64,000 nucleotides of DNA from Isoetes taiwanensis. Taxonomy: Eukaryota; Streptophyta; Lycopodiopsida; Isoetales; Isoetaceae. The position numbers and the translations under genes are program-made. The notes beneath the pieces are model-generated. The model worked only from the letters and a program-made list of their open reading frames with translations, searched no databases and was not told the DNA's origin. The stretch covers positions 10,358,109 to 10,422,108 of the forward strand of contig JAJEKV010000004.1 in the NCBI GenBank assembly GCA_021234155.1. The letters run 5' to 3'. Below, in pieces: positions 22,284 through 34,612 of this stretch. Numbering within the stretch: the stretch's first letter is position 1; every line of letters starts with the position of its first letter.

Positions 22284-25200
22284 TTGAATGGTAAATGTGT
22301 TTGTACCATGTCTTTAATGTACGGAAATTAATGATCTCTACCAGCCTTGTTTGTGATGGCGGCAGTGCAGAGTCACAGGGAAAAATTACATTGAAAAGTT
22401 ACAAAACCATATCAAAGGTATCAAAAGTACAAATTTGGCGAAAATTTCACAAAATATTGTGATTTGGATGGGCAAAATGTATCAAGGCCTATGCCGTGGG
22501 TGCACCAGGCTTCTTGGTTTAATCAAATGGCAGGAAGCAAATTGCATTCAGGGTCTTTTGCTCTTGTAACGTGTTGGCATGCTCATGATGAAAGGTTGGT
22601 ACTTGATAGCAAACGTTACATTGGCAAATCATGTGTTTTGATTTCCATTCATCCCTAGAATGAAACTAAACCACACTAGTTATGGTGCCCGGCTTTGCCG
22701 GGCTTTACAAAAATTAGAAAGAGTGGTTGCTTGATTGTTGGCCAAAATAAAGAATGTGGTGATCTTTGTATTTGACATGATGCTAAAAAGGAAGGTGTGA
22801 ACCTGAGCGTGGGTGTGAAGGGGATTGTTGCAAGTTTTGTGTTGATTTGCTGTGTAATATAAATGCCAAAGAAGACGCCACTATACATATGTGCACTTCC
22901 TTTTGACATTAATGATCAAGCTCTCAATGTACATTGTTGTTTGTATTTGATGCATTAGGTGGAGATGTGCTCGATTTTTATTATTATTAGCTAGGAAGAG
23001 AGAGATGAGTGAGGCCTAGGATAGTCTTATTTGTTGGATGAATTTAGATAGGAACACCACAAAGTATGTAGCACAAATGACACTCTTTATTCTTCCTAGA
23101 TTTTGCAATACAACATCATAAACCATTCCCATTTTCTTGATAACATGAAGGAGAACATTGCTTGTCATAAGTACATTGGTCATCTTAGTAATTAGGACCA
23201 ATGTTCTACATGTTTAAGATGATTTTTGTGTAGCACAAATATGAAATCACCGTCAACAATATGCTTTGGTCAGTCATATTCGTACATGTTGACCAATCCA
23301 TATACATATAGTAATGGTAGACATGCACATGTATCGAGATGAAACATAATGACTCAAAAGAGATGTTTGATAGAAAAAGGAAATGTAATGACTTCCAACT
23401 CTCCTCTCTAGTAAGATAGTGAGATCATTTATAAGTTAATGTGAGGCATTTGGTTGGATTGAGTAGCACAATAAATTCAACACAAGTTAGCCTAAAGAAA
23501 GCAACTCAAACTCACAACTTTTGCACATAAAGTTACTCATTACAATATATAAATTTCTATTTTGGTTTTATTTTGTCTAACATCATCATTGTATGTTATA
23601 ATAAAAATAGTAGCTTGAATGATTGGTTATGAGTGTATCAGTACATCCATAATTATTCAAGGTGTCTATAGATCTACTCTATAAATATTTCATCGTGTTG
23701 ACCCTGTGATTGAAATGTACAAACTTCTCAAGTGACTCGGGCTCTGCCATATTTAGATCTTAAAAATTATACTTTACCTTAATTTGTTGGATCTTAGCTC
23801 TAAAGTTTAAGCACATGCATGCATTTTTTTCAAGGTTCAAGTGACTGGTGGGCAACATTCCATTTAATTAGCTCTAAAGTTTAAGCACCTGCATGCATTG
23901 TTTCAAGGTTCAAGTGTCTGGATAGGCAATGATCCATTTAGTGAGAAAATAGAGGACAATGTACGACATAATTAAACAGAAAGCTTATAATCTGACCAAA
24001 TTGTGATCACTGGTTGGATTGCAAAGATCAACTTCCTACCTACTTTTCCTGAGAAGATCACATCAATTAATCTTTAGCATAACAATGACAACGTCAAAAA
24101 GGTATATTCTTTGTTGTTCTTTTCTGCCTCTAGTCCACTGGTTCATCCCTCTAAAAATCCTTATTATGCGCAAACAGTAGATGCAAATAAACTTAGCATG
24201 TAAGGTGGGAAGAAGTAGATCTGTCTCAATATTTCATGGAGTCTAAATCAGTAGAACCAGATCTAGGATAAAAGCAATACAAAATTGGAGATTAAACAAT
24301 CGGCCAAATATGTAACATGTTATCTTTGAAAAAATACTTTGCCTAACTGTTCCCATTCTCTGCATTCATTGAATGACAGTAGTGAGTTTCACGGCGGTGC
24401 CATCACTGCTCACCCGTATTTTCAAGATGGTGCCATCAATGGTATTTTATTATCTCCTTAGCATGTCATTTCTTCAATGTTTTACAAAGATAACAATTCA
24501 AATTGTTTAAGAAATGGTATAAAGTTGATGCTACATGTGCAGCCATACTTGGTTGCGGTAAAGTTGACGCTACATATGCTGGTGTATCCCTTCAATGTGC
24601 CTAAGCACTAACTATGAATGAAATTGTTGTGGATTAATGTGTGAGGCAAATGTTCAGTCTATTCACCTCAAGTTTGGACTTTCTCTGACTTCTATGACCA
24701 GGATTCCCTTGGTATTATTTTCTTTGCCAACCTCCCACATATCACAGGATCATAAGATAAAAATTTAATGCTTTGCTTCTGCACATGAATAGTTATGCAG
24801 ATAAGGAACATGTTGTATCTTGTATACACAGGGTGCTCAAATCTGACGATTATCAGAATCGGCCTACATATTGCTCCATGATATAGTAAAAATCAATCTC
24901 TATTTATCTAAGTGGACATGCAGTAACAAAATTAGAAAACGTAAATGGTTTGCCATAACTTTACCTTGAAAACAAATGCTACTGCACCAGCATCCTTTGA
25001 TGGTTAATCTATTTCACAAACGGCAAGATGACTGTTTGGATCAAATGGCTCACCCATAGGGTTAAGCTTTGTGGCCCAAACTTCTTGAATATCTGAAATA
25101 AATAGCACATTAGCAACTTTTTATACAGACTATTTTAAGAAGTATAAGATACACGTTAGCTATCCATTCGTCCATCAATTATATATCAATATCTAAGTAT

Positions 25201-25360
25201 TGTGGTGCAGTAACTAAAATTGACAATTGCCTTCTATGCACATTTACGGGAATCCAATTGATGCATATGCAGATTCTTGCAACATATAAACATACTTCAA
25301 GCTGTGGAATTGGAGTCTAATTCTAGCGCGATTCTATGGCCAAGACCATAGACCATGCTG
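22284..25360. other. Intergenic region downstream of nicastrin
   Basis: The nicastrin 3' UTR and poly(A) site should lie in the first few hundred bases (a TTTGTACC word occurs near 22,300). A short hairpin, GCCCGGCTTTGCCGGGC, lies at about 22,688-22,704. The piece TTAGCTCTAAAGTTTAAGCAC occurs twice near 23,795 and 23,870, each followed by TTCAAGGTTCAAGTG. No gene is recognised in this 3 kb. Confidence 0.5.
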
Positions 25361-25449
25361 ATAGAATAGAATAGAATAGAATAGAATAGAATAGAATAGA
25401 ATAGAATAGAATAGAATAGAATAGAATAGAATAGAATAGAATAGAATAG
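25361..25449. repeat. Pentanucleotide microsatellite (ATAGA)n
   Basis: About 18 uninterrupted copies of the pentamer ATAGA, ending at ATAGG. Translated frames through it are artefacts (repeating ILFYS). The absence of interruptions suggests it is young and likely length-variable. Confidence 0.98.
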
Positions 25450-26036
25450 GATTTTTATCATCCACGGAGATGATACGGATATCAAGAAAATCATTAATTG
25501 AATAACATACATGTTCGCTGGGACCCCTCCATTTATAGGTTCTAGTCTTGGTTCTACATTCACCTACCAAGCAATTGCTCAGAACTGTAAAGAAAGCGGA
25601 CTCTATAAAAATTAGCCAAACAACTACGACCCCAAAATGGTCAAGCAAACTTGCAAAAGGAGATATCATTTACTATAAATTAAGAATGTTTCATAGATAG
25701 CAGGACATTGGCAAGAGGTAAGAACCATTCTCAATGTAAACCAACCTGTAAAAATGGAAGAGGTTCAAGGTGATTGTCATCTATAACTTGTCATCTCTAA
25801 TTTCTAAAACTTATTCCTCCCTTTTCCGTAACAGACTTGAATATTTGGTTTATATTTGAAGGAAGGTAGTGGGATGACCATAGTATTGACAACTTCACTG
25901 GTTCAACTGAGTATATGTAACCCTTATGTTTCAATACAACATGTCGATTAAGGCAAGTGCACAGTCTGGTTATATCAAATCCTTCCTCCATAATAGAGTG
26001 ATTTATTTCTATACAAGAACCACATTGTAGATGCTC
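25450..26036. other. No feature seen
   Basis: AT-rich sequence between the microsatellite and the chromovirus fragment; no gene, repeat or RNA structure was recognised. Confidence 0.5.
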
Positions 26037-27430
26037 ACGTTATAGCAAGATCTCATTAGCAAAAGATAATGCTGAACATCTGATTGAAGAGCCTGGAGTT
26101 TCTCAAGTCAAGACTCGGCACTAGGATTGATAGAGTCACCACCAGTGACACTAAAGGACCAATAAGGATGCTGACCAGAGTTAAAAAAAAATGGAGTCTG
26201 GCTAGTGGAAGCATGTACTGAGTTATCATAGGCAAACTCAGCTAATGGAAGATAATCGACCCAATCATCCTGCTGAACTAATAGAGCACCTTAAATATTG
26301 CTCCAGAGTCTGATTAGTGCGCTCTGCCTGTCTATTACTTTCTAAATGATGACCAGATGTCAATGAGCAGTCGATATGCAATAACTCCAAAAGCTGCTTC
26401 CAAGAACTTGCGATGAACTACAGTCCACGATAGTATCGGGCAAGCCGTAAAGTTTGACTACTTCACGAAGAAGAAGATCCGCTATTCCCTCCTCACTGGT
26501 GATGGTGATGTTGCAGGAAATAAAATGAGCCATCTTAGTTAATAACCATGATGGCATCATAACCCCGAGAGAGTGGCAGCTCCGGAATAAAATCTATAGA
26601 AATGCTCTTCCAAGGTCCATCTGGTACTAGTAGTGACTGAAGAAGGCCGTGAGGAAGATGCCCTGAAAACTTCGCTCGACAGCAGATGTCACAGGATCGA
26701 ACAAAAGCTTCGACAGAGCGACGAAACCCAGGCCACCAATACTCTCGACTAATAAGTTCAAGCGTCTTGGCTACTCCAAGGCCATAGGTGAATCATGACA
26801 AGCCTGGAGAATCCGAAGCCTAGAAGCACCATCTTGCACATACAGAAGCCCATCACGGAATAAGAGTCCATCTCGAACCTGAAAACGATCATAATCTGAT
26901 CGCATTTGCTGAGAAGATGATGCAGAGCCAAGGTGTGAGAATACACCTTGAGCCAATCGATCGGAGGGCAGAGATGCTTGAACAGACTCCAAGAAGGTCG
27001 TATCATGAGGCCTCTCGAATAAAGTGAGGGCCATAAGCTGGAACCGATCAGGCCCTAGAATAATCTGTGATTGCTGATCAAATATATGATCACCTAGCTT
27101 GGGCTCAAGGTAGGAGCATCGGGACAAGGCATCAGACTTCCCTTGGAGGGATCCAGGATGGTACTTGATCACGAAATCAATACGGGATAATATTTGAGTA
27201 TGCCATCGAGCCTGGCGACGGTTGAACACTCAAAAAAACTTAATATATTCTAGATTTTCATGATCTATATAGACTGTGACCTTATAAGGAGATCCCTTTA
27301 GGAAACGTCTCCACTCCTCGAAAGAATCCACTATCGCCAACAACTCCTTGTCGTAAATGGCATAGTTGATTTCAGCGGCTTGAAACTTACGTGAGTGATA
27401 GGCGATTGGATGCAATTCATGGTCATCCCC
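26037..27430 (-). pseudogene. Chromovirus (Ty3/gypsy) RNase H-integrase fragment
   Basis: On the minus strand RNase H comes first (MHPIAYHSRKFQAAEINYAI, about 27,415-27,230), then the connection text YHPGSLQGKSDALSRCSYL, then the integrase zinc finger (ILQACHDSPMALGVAKTLEL..CDICCRAKF), then the first catalytic Asp region (SISIDFIPELPLSRGYDAI), and the later part DDWVDYLPLAEFAYDNSVHA down to about 26,040. These enzymes remove template RNA and insert element DNA. QGKxDALSR and PLAEFAYNN-type text is typical of chromoviruses. At least four frameshifts or stops break it. The piece ends just before where an integrase C-terminus and chromodomain would begin. Confidence 0.85.
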
Positions 27431-30400
27431 CTCCTGTGACAGTTAGTCCTGTGGATCAATAATGGTCTGCAAGTGGAACTGCACATAGCAGTCTAACTTG
27501 ACCTTTTATGGTCATAAACTTCCATATTTTTCTTTGGAGTTTTTTGGATTGATTTTATGACATGGGATATTTTGAGAATGTGATTTTCCAAAGTCACATC
27601 TCGAGGCATAAATCGAGAATAAACATAGAAAACATATTTGAAGTTGATGCTATAAAGATTAATCAAAATCTCAAGGTTTGAAGCATAAAAAATAAGACAT
27701 GAAATCATTTTTAGGCCATTAATGTTTGAATTGGAATGTTGGAGCCACCTTGGCATGTTGGAGCCTAGGTGGCGTGTTCAAAATGCGACGGACGGGTGAT
27801 TTACCCACCTTGGAACTGTGAATCGGCTCTGCCAATGGACTTAAGATGTTGACATTACCCTAGGGACCAAGTTCCATGGGCAGAGACCAACCCTTGGCCA
27901 AGAAGCGCCAAAGGATCTCAACTCGAACGCACTTGTAGTCAGTGAAGAGAAGTCTAGAAAACCAGTCTGCACCATGAAAGGCTATGTGTACATGTTATGA
28001 GGTTGTAGTGACATATATATATGTGGTACAACTTGTTGCATGTCAAGGACGAGTATATGGATGTTGAAGGTTTTCCTGGCAAGCCTTCAACCTTAGGGTT
28101 TAGAACCTCCAGGTTGTTTAAGACGACCAATCTATGCAAGAAACTTGCAAAAATAATGCAAAGAACTCAAGTTTCAAGTGATTTTCCAAAACCAGGAAAA
28201 GACACTCTCAGCAAAACTTATGTCATGGACAAACAATCTAGACTTTTGATGCCATTTCAATTCAATCAGGTGCTCCATTATGCAAAGAATCTATGTCCAA
28301 AAGTCTAGCCCGAAAACGTATGCAGAACCCATTCAATTTTGGCAAGTTGACCAAGACAAAATAAAGTCAATGTTCCTGGCAGAATTCAGATTTTTGCAAA
28401 ATGAGCAAATGAGATATTTTTTCAATTCTCAACAACAAATATGCAAATGTGACCTCAAGAATCGATTTCTGACTAATGCAAAAATGAATTAAAACTTACT
28501 TCTGGAAGTACTTTGTAATATTTTGAGTGTATAATATGAAGTAAAACACGTTCTTCAAAAAAAAAAAAAAAAAGGAATTAAAACTTAAGATTTTTGAGTT
28601 TTTTTAATGATGTTTCTTGAATGGTTTTTGTAAAATGAGTTGTGGCGGAGGGGGATAAGAGGAAACTAGGTGTAGGCAGGCATGGAGTAGATATGCTACT
28701 TTTATCATTTTCTATTCTTGCAAGCATCCTAAGAAATCGATTTTGGGGGCTAAATTTGGCCAAATTCATTTTTTTCAAACCCATTACATTTTGGAGTAAA
28801 AAAATTTGGATTATAACCATAAAATGTTTTTAGGGCAAGAATGGCTAGGGATGGGTGGCCTGGCAATAAAGGTGATGACTTGACAAGCAAAAGATGGCAT
28901 GGCAATGTGAGGGTGGTGATGTGGCAAGAAAATTAGCAAACAACTTTTCTCCTATTCAAAACCTTTTTGTGACATGGATATGATATGGTGATGAGGGTGA
29001 TATAATGGAACCTTTGACATGTATGCACAATGGCACTTGGATTTTGAGATTTTTAGGCCCACTTTCTGCCTTGTCTAGGAATGTCATGTCAAAATTATAC
29101 TTTCTCTCTCTATCTTTGTTTTTCTAGAGAGAGAATATGGTTTTCAACTTTAAAAGTGGTTAAATTGAATGGAATTTTAGCAACTTTTCATATTTGGTGG
29201 ATGAATGGTGTACTTTTGGCTAGGAAAAGTGGCCTTGCTAACTTTGGTCTCGACAAATGGCAATGGTGTATGAAAGGGGAGAAAATGATGTATAAGAGAT
29301 GATTTTTTTGGGTGGAATGATGGTAATAAAACCTTGGAAAATAGCAAATCATGCCTTAAGAAGTAACATCATGGGAAAGGCTTGAATCACGCAAAGTACC
29401 ATTGAATTTCGAGTGGTCTTCCATACTTTAACTTTGGGGTCTTCAACCTTTGACTTCAAATGTTCAAGCTTAGGTGATCAAATGTCCTTCAAGAAATGCT
29501 TATATGATGTCAAACCAGTGTCCATCTTTGGTTCTTCATATCAATGTATCTTCTACAAGTTGCCAAGTGATGGATGTCTTCAAGTTTCACGCTCTACAAG
29601 CTCACACACACACACATGTATGAAGTCAAATGCTAGTGAAGTGTGTCAAGCATGCATACAGCTCTTGTATGCTGCCATTTTGTGGCAGTAATGGCATGTA
29701 GACAACTTGGTCATACATGGATTCTTAGAAGACCATAAAACCCACACCCCAAAAAAACACTACCTTAAAATACAACACCTTAAAAAAACCATCCCGTCAA
29801 AAAACCATACTGCTTGAGAAAACAACACATCCTTAAAAAAGAAACTACATCTCTTTAAGAAACCACACATTCTTTAAAAAAGAAAAACTATGGCTTCCTA
29901 AGAAAAACTACAACATATGCTTGAAAAACCACACCTCCATATAACTAGGTGTAGATTTTTTTTAAATCTTCAAAAAAACAATTCCCACTTTGTTTTTACT
30001 GTTGTTTTCAGCCGTTGACCAAATATTGGGGTTGTAGTGGTATGTATGAAATATTATTCTTTTAATGGAATGATGCCTGATCTTGTGGTTAGAATGTGAG
30101 GCTTAGAGGGCAATGGCCCCAACATTATAATATTTTTGAAAGCCTCTCCTTAAGGTCCGAGCATGCAACGTGGACCGTAGAATCTTGATCCCAATTAATG
30201 GTCAAGATCGCGCCATGTGACGGATCTACCAGATCGACGATCAAAATCGAAATCAATATGAACCGTAGAATCGTTCACCTCAGCTTAACTGACGGTCTAG
30301 ATGCACCCAAACATTTCAATCTCCACCAACCAATCTGGATCATCCACCTCATCTCAACCGATGATCGAGATCATCCCAAATTTATCAATCTCCACTAGGC

Positions 30401-31900
30401 AATCTGCCCATCTGAGCCTTCGACGGCCAGGATCGCAAATTGTATATCACGCATGCGAGCCTGATGTAAATATATATCGTGATATTCGAACTTTCCTAAA
30501 TCATGATTTTTAAGTGATCCACTATTAGTGCAAAACATGAGGGCATGCTTTTGCTGCTTGGTTGCCACTTTGTCCTCCATAAAATCTATACCAAGAATGG
30601 TCTAGAAGAAGTAGATTATTGGAGTTGCTAGAGTAGAATTGGACACTGTAGAATTATTACTATATGTTGTTGAGCTTTAGTTAGCATTTCAGATTAAAGT
30701 TTGCTTATCAAAAACATTAAGGAAATTATATGAAACATATAAACTTCATTGCTTAAAACTAACTAAGCAATCAATAATGTGATATCTAACAACTCCAAGA
30801 ATCTCTTTTGGTATGCACTCCAAAGATAGAATAAATGCACTATCAATCTTGTTAATTTGGGATTTTCAGGTTTGGCTAGAAACTTTTTTGGATTTTTTTT
30901 TTAAGCCGTTTTCCTAAGATTTTAGGGGTTCTACCTGCCGGAAAAACTTTCAGATTTCCAAAAATCGGAGATTTATTTAAACATATGATTTTGTATCAAT
31001 GGATTTCCTCCATATCCGATCGAGATGGCATGCCGCATGAAACAAGCATGCAACTCGGTGGCATCTACAAGGATCTATATCTTATCATTTAGTGCAGGTC
31101 GCGATGGAGCATGTGGCGATGGAGGACGTGCTATTGTGTTTGAAGCTTGTTTGACCAAACAACGCACATGTTGATGCAGTCTTCTATTTTTCAAGCTCCT
31201 TAGAGAAAAGAAGATCATCTTTGGTTCTTATTCTTATACAACTGTTTGGACCAAGCCGAGCCTGCCAAAACTTTGAAAGGTATTTTTCATATATGCTCTA
31301 TTGAAATAAGTCATACATGGTAGAGCTCAAAGTACCAAGTTTCCCTTTTTTTGGAATTGGTTGCATTATAAATTACGGCATTAGGATGTGAAGTTTCTTG
31401 AAAGAATTCCAAAAGCTCCAGCTATCATGATTTATGCATTCTATTTGCTTTTGCATTTAGGATTTAAATGTATCATTTTGGCTATTTTCCCATACTTACA
31501 TGGCTTTTACTCTTTTTCTGATCAGTTCATGTAATTTCAAAAGAGCTTCAATGCTTCCAGGTTTTGTTATATTTCCCTTTCCATGGTACTCCTTTGAAGG
31601 GTTTTTTGGGGTTGTTAATAATACCCTAGGGTTAACTTTTGGAGCTTCGTTTCATCTTCAAGTATGTCTGTAGTCACCCTTTGATAACTATGTTTACTTG
31701 GAAGAGATTTGTTTGAATCCTTATTGAACACCTTATTTTAAGCTCTATTAAAAGGATACGCATGAATCACGAGCATCAGATGGGACTAGGCTTTTGTTTT
31801 TGTGCTTTCGACTATTTTGCCGCTATTAAATTGATGTTATATTTCTGGCAACATCTAGCTCCAACATATGTAAAGCAGCATATACCATTTCTGGCTATAT
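27431..31900. other. Unassigned DNA between chromovirus pieces
   Basis: No gene is recognised. A poly(A) run lies at about 28,558-28,574, and a 200 bp A-rich zone at 29,735-29,945 repeats variants of AAACCACACxTCCTTTAAAAA. Around 30,160-30,440 the text repeats imperfect words (ACCGTAGAATC, ATGGTCAAGATC, AATCTCCACxA) that could be an old repeat. None of the short ORFs carries a recognisable domain. Confidence 0.5.
29735..29945. repeat. Degenerate A-rich minisatellite-like zone
   Basis: Roughly ten diverged units of about 20 bp, each with an A run followed by CCACAC or CTACA and then TCCTTAAA-like text. The period is irregular. It may be decayed simple sequence or the tail of an old retroposon. 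Confidence 0.5.
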
Positions 31901-32285
31901 ACAAGCAGATGCCATAACTACAAGAGCACAGGAATGTTGTCAGCATTATGCTAATTTGCATCGGCAGGAAGCACCTAAATTTCATGTTGGTGACCTTGTC
32001 TGGCTTCTTCGTAGGGACCTCCCTACCTCACGTCCCTGCAACAAGCTTGATTATCGTCGCCTTGGTCCTTACCGAATCACGGCTCAGATTAGCAATGTGA
32101 TATTTCGGCTCGACCTCCCTCCAGTTGTTCGGCTCCATCCAGTATTTCATGTTTCTTTATTGGAGCCCTATACAGTTAATACTTTTCTGGATCGCGTTCC
32201 TCCACCGCCACCACTAGTAGAAATTGATGATCGTGAGGAGTTCGAGGTTAGAGAGATTCTGGACTCCAAGTTTTTTCGTCGATGA
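31901..32285 (+). pseudogene. Chromovirus integrase C-terminus, GPY/F module
   Basis: QEAPKFHVGDLVWLLRRDLP, then KLDYRRLGPYRI, then RLDLPPVVRLHPVFHVSLLE is the C-terminal integrase module (GPY/F domain) of chromoviruses, which binds DNA and leads into a chromodomain. The start of a chromodomain follows (EEFEVREILDSKFF), but a TGA at about 32,283 stops it. The next codons, in the same frame, continue YYFVN and a second stop, then YSPSNRTWEP. Catalytic integrase sequence is not found upstream on this strand. Confidence 0.85.
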
Positions 32286-32940
32286 TTGTATTACTTTGTC
32301 AATTGAGAAGGTTACTCGCCAAGTAATAGAACCTGGGAGCCTGTCAAAAATCTGACTAATGCTCCTGATAAAATTGCGGAGTTTCACCGACGTTACCCGA
32401 ATAAGCCAAGTTTGAGTACTCCGGCCCCAGCTCCGAGGACTCATCGCCGTCGTAGGAGGGGGATGGTGTGACAACTATATGGATATTCGTACCATACGAA
32501 TATTATACTCATATGTACATAAGATGGTCGTCACATGGATGCAAAAGCGTAGTTGCACAAGACAGTATTTGAACTCGCAACCTTTCAGTTGCGAGTTACA
32601 CATCTTCAAGTGTTCGAGAGATTTTGGACTCCAAGTTTTTTCGTCAACGATTATATTACTTTGTCGATTGGAAAGGTTACTCGCCGAGTAATAGAACCTG
32701 GGAGCCTGCCGAGAATCTGACTAATGCTCCTGATAAAATTGCGGAGTTTCACCAACGTTACCCAGATAAGCCAAGTTTGAGTACTCTGGCCCCAGCTCCG
32801 AGGACTCGTCGCCGTTGTAGGAGGGGGATGGTGTGATGACTATATGGATATTCGTATCATACAAACATTATACTCCAAGTTTGAGTACTCTGGCTCCAGC
32901 TCCGAGGACTCGTCGCCGTTGTAGGAGGGGGGTGGTGTGA
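32250..32940 (+). repeat. Threefold repeat of chromovirus pol end plus LTR start
   Basis: The pol terminus and the beginning of the LTR (TGTGANNACTATATGGATATTC) occur three times. Copy 1 is about 32,250-32,612 with roughly 145 bp of LTR; copy 2 is 32,613-32,876 with about 40 bp of LTR; copy 3 starts at 32,877 with only the last 20 codons and leads into the full LTR. Each junction falls inside the LTR or pol tail, which looks like successive slipped recombination or template switching. Confidence 0.85.
32613..32836 (+). pseudogene. Duplicate chromodomain end of chromovirus pol
   Basis: A second copy of the last part of pol begins at GAGATTTTGGACTCC and is open: DSKFFRQRLYYFVDWKGYSP, then NRTWEPAENLTNAPDKIAEF, ending in basic RRRCRRGMV-stop. 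The aromatic cage pattern (YYFVDWKGY..WEP) is a canonical chromodomain, which in other chromoviruses directs integration to marked chromatin. It has no integrase in front of it, so it is not expected to be translated. Confidence 0.85.
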
Positions 32941-33456
32941 GGACTATATGGATATTCGTATCATACAAACATTATACTCGTATGTACATAAGATGGTCGT
33001 CACACGGATGCAAAAGGGTAGTTCCACATAATAAGGTTTGAACTCGCAACCTTCCAGGTGCGAGTCACACATCTTTGCCAAGTGCACTACCCATATTTGT
33101 TAAAAATATTTCTTCATGTCTTCTTCATATCCGGGGCTCTTTATAAGAGGTTCTAGAATATTCTAGAACCTACATGCATGCGCGACACTTGTCATGATCT
33201 CATCCATTGGAGTGGCACGATCCTGACTGTTGGCCTAGATATATAAGGAGGCACCTCCTTCTTGTCGAACCATTCCGGTTCAACGCCAGTCTTGAGCCTT
33301 CTAGGCATCTGTTTGATATTCTTGCTTGCCTTCGGGCCATTGTACTCTTGATTCTTGTTTATATAATATCATATTCTTTGCCGATCTTAGCGTATTTGTT
33401 CCGTATTTCTTGCGTATTTTCTACATATTTTCCTTGTTTCGCGTAGGTTCATGACA
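32936..33456 (+). mobile_element. Chromovirus 3' LTR
   Basis: The LTR begins TGTGAGGACTATATGG directly after the pol stop and ends ..GGTTCATGACA, giving TG..CA ends and 521 bp. A TATA-like GATATATAAGGAGG at about 33,236 would fit the element promoter. Near its start it contains a tRNA-like stretch on the minus strand. No matching complete 5' LTR was found in the window. Confidence 0.7.
33020..33112 (-). repeat. tRNA-derived module inside the chromovirus LTR
   Basis: On the minus strand the text reads TGGGTAGTGCACTTGG (A-box-like), then GACTCGCACCTGGAAGGTTG, then GCGAGTTCAAACC (B-box-like). This is the internal promoter layout of a tRNA or SINE head. The truncated LTR copy at 32,540-32,612 holds part of the same module, so it belonged to the element before the local duplications. 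It is not a foldable complete tRNA. Confidence 0.55.
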
Positions 33457-33502
33457 ACGACCTTCTAAGCAAAAGTACCTCAAGGTGTGGTGAACGTGGT
33501 TT

Positions 33503-34300
33503 TCATTTTATCTTTAGAGCGAACAGAGATCTGATTATACCTGAAAAGCCATCCATAAAGGAGTCCATCTCATGGCCCGCAACTTCTTCCAGGACTTGAT
33601 CCATGAAAGGTAATGGAAAATGATCCCGCTCAGTGGCCTGACTTAATTTCTGGTAATCCATGCAAACACGAATTTTACCATTATGTTTAAGAGCAATAAT
33701 GATAGGGCTCATCCACTCAGAGTGTTTAAGATCAGCATCCAGAAGTTTATCAATTTCTATTTTGACACGATCCCTGTACTTTAGGTTGAGCCTGTACTGT
33801 CATTGCTAGATGGGGTGAGAATCTGGTTTTATGGGAATGGTGAGCTCCCAATTCTTTCTTAATTCCTCGGAGGTCCTTATAACTCTAGGCAAAGAATGTT
33901 TGAATATCTTGAAAACCTGCACAGCTTTCGCACGGAAGGGAGGAGAAAGTCCAGCAGCCAATCTAATAGGTTGATTTGTGCCCAGACCAATGATCTCAAC
34001 CTCAGGAGTTTGGATGTGGGGAATAACCTTAACATCCGTGACCTAATGTGCCAGAGCTTGCAACAGAACTGGAGGTGCCACACTATCGAATCCCCTTGAG
34101 GTGGTGGTGAATCCCCTTGAGGAGGTGGCATGGGAATTGGGGGCAATCCCCTTGAGGTGGTGGCATGGGTGTTGGAATTTCTGAACTCATATTCTCAGCA
34201 TCATCAAGAGAGGGTACCATGGTAACTTGATTGCAAGGTGTTAAGTAGGTATCTAGCAGAGTGGCAATGGCTTGATCTTGATCCAGAGTCACGTCGCCCA
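33503..34300 (-). pseudogene. Old gypsy element: reverse transcriptase N-terminal part
   Basis: The minus-strand frame at 33,712-33,503 reads GKIRVCMDYQKLSQATERDH, FPLPFMDQVLEEVAG and SFMDGFSG, the fingers/palm entry of Ty3/gypsy reverse transcriptase. The leader before it (to about 34,300) gives broken text including GLGTNQPIRLAAGLSPP and LGPxDQDQAIATLLD in shifting frames. The YxDD catalytic box is missing because the left side is cut near the chromovirus LTR. The style is Athila/Tat-like rather than chromovirus-like, so it is a separate element, inferred to be the same one as the protease and gag parts at 36.1-37.0 and 41.6-42.0 kb. Confidence 0.7.
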
Positions 34301-34612
34301 TGGATCTGCATATTCGGGATAGCCAGAGAGAGAGAGAGAGAGTGCAGGTGCAGGAGTTTGAACATGATATACATTTTGAACATCCTCTGCATCACTATCA
34401 GAAAGCGAAGATTCCGCCTGTTCTACAGCAATAAGTTGGTCGGTTTCAAGATTCATGGTGGCAGTGAGAATACCATCTTTATATTATAATGTTATACCAT
34501 AAGTCTTCGATTGGATCAAGCTCTAATTTGAATGGCCGAGATCATCTAGGTGCATCCAAAGACCGAGATTTCTTGCACAACTTCCTACCACCATGATTGG
34601 TCTTATGGGGAA

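Noticed and set aside
25297-25669. ORFs with repeating ILFYS
   Set aside because: They read through the ATAGA microsatellite; the repeat length (5) cycles through frames and no conserved flanking protein exists.
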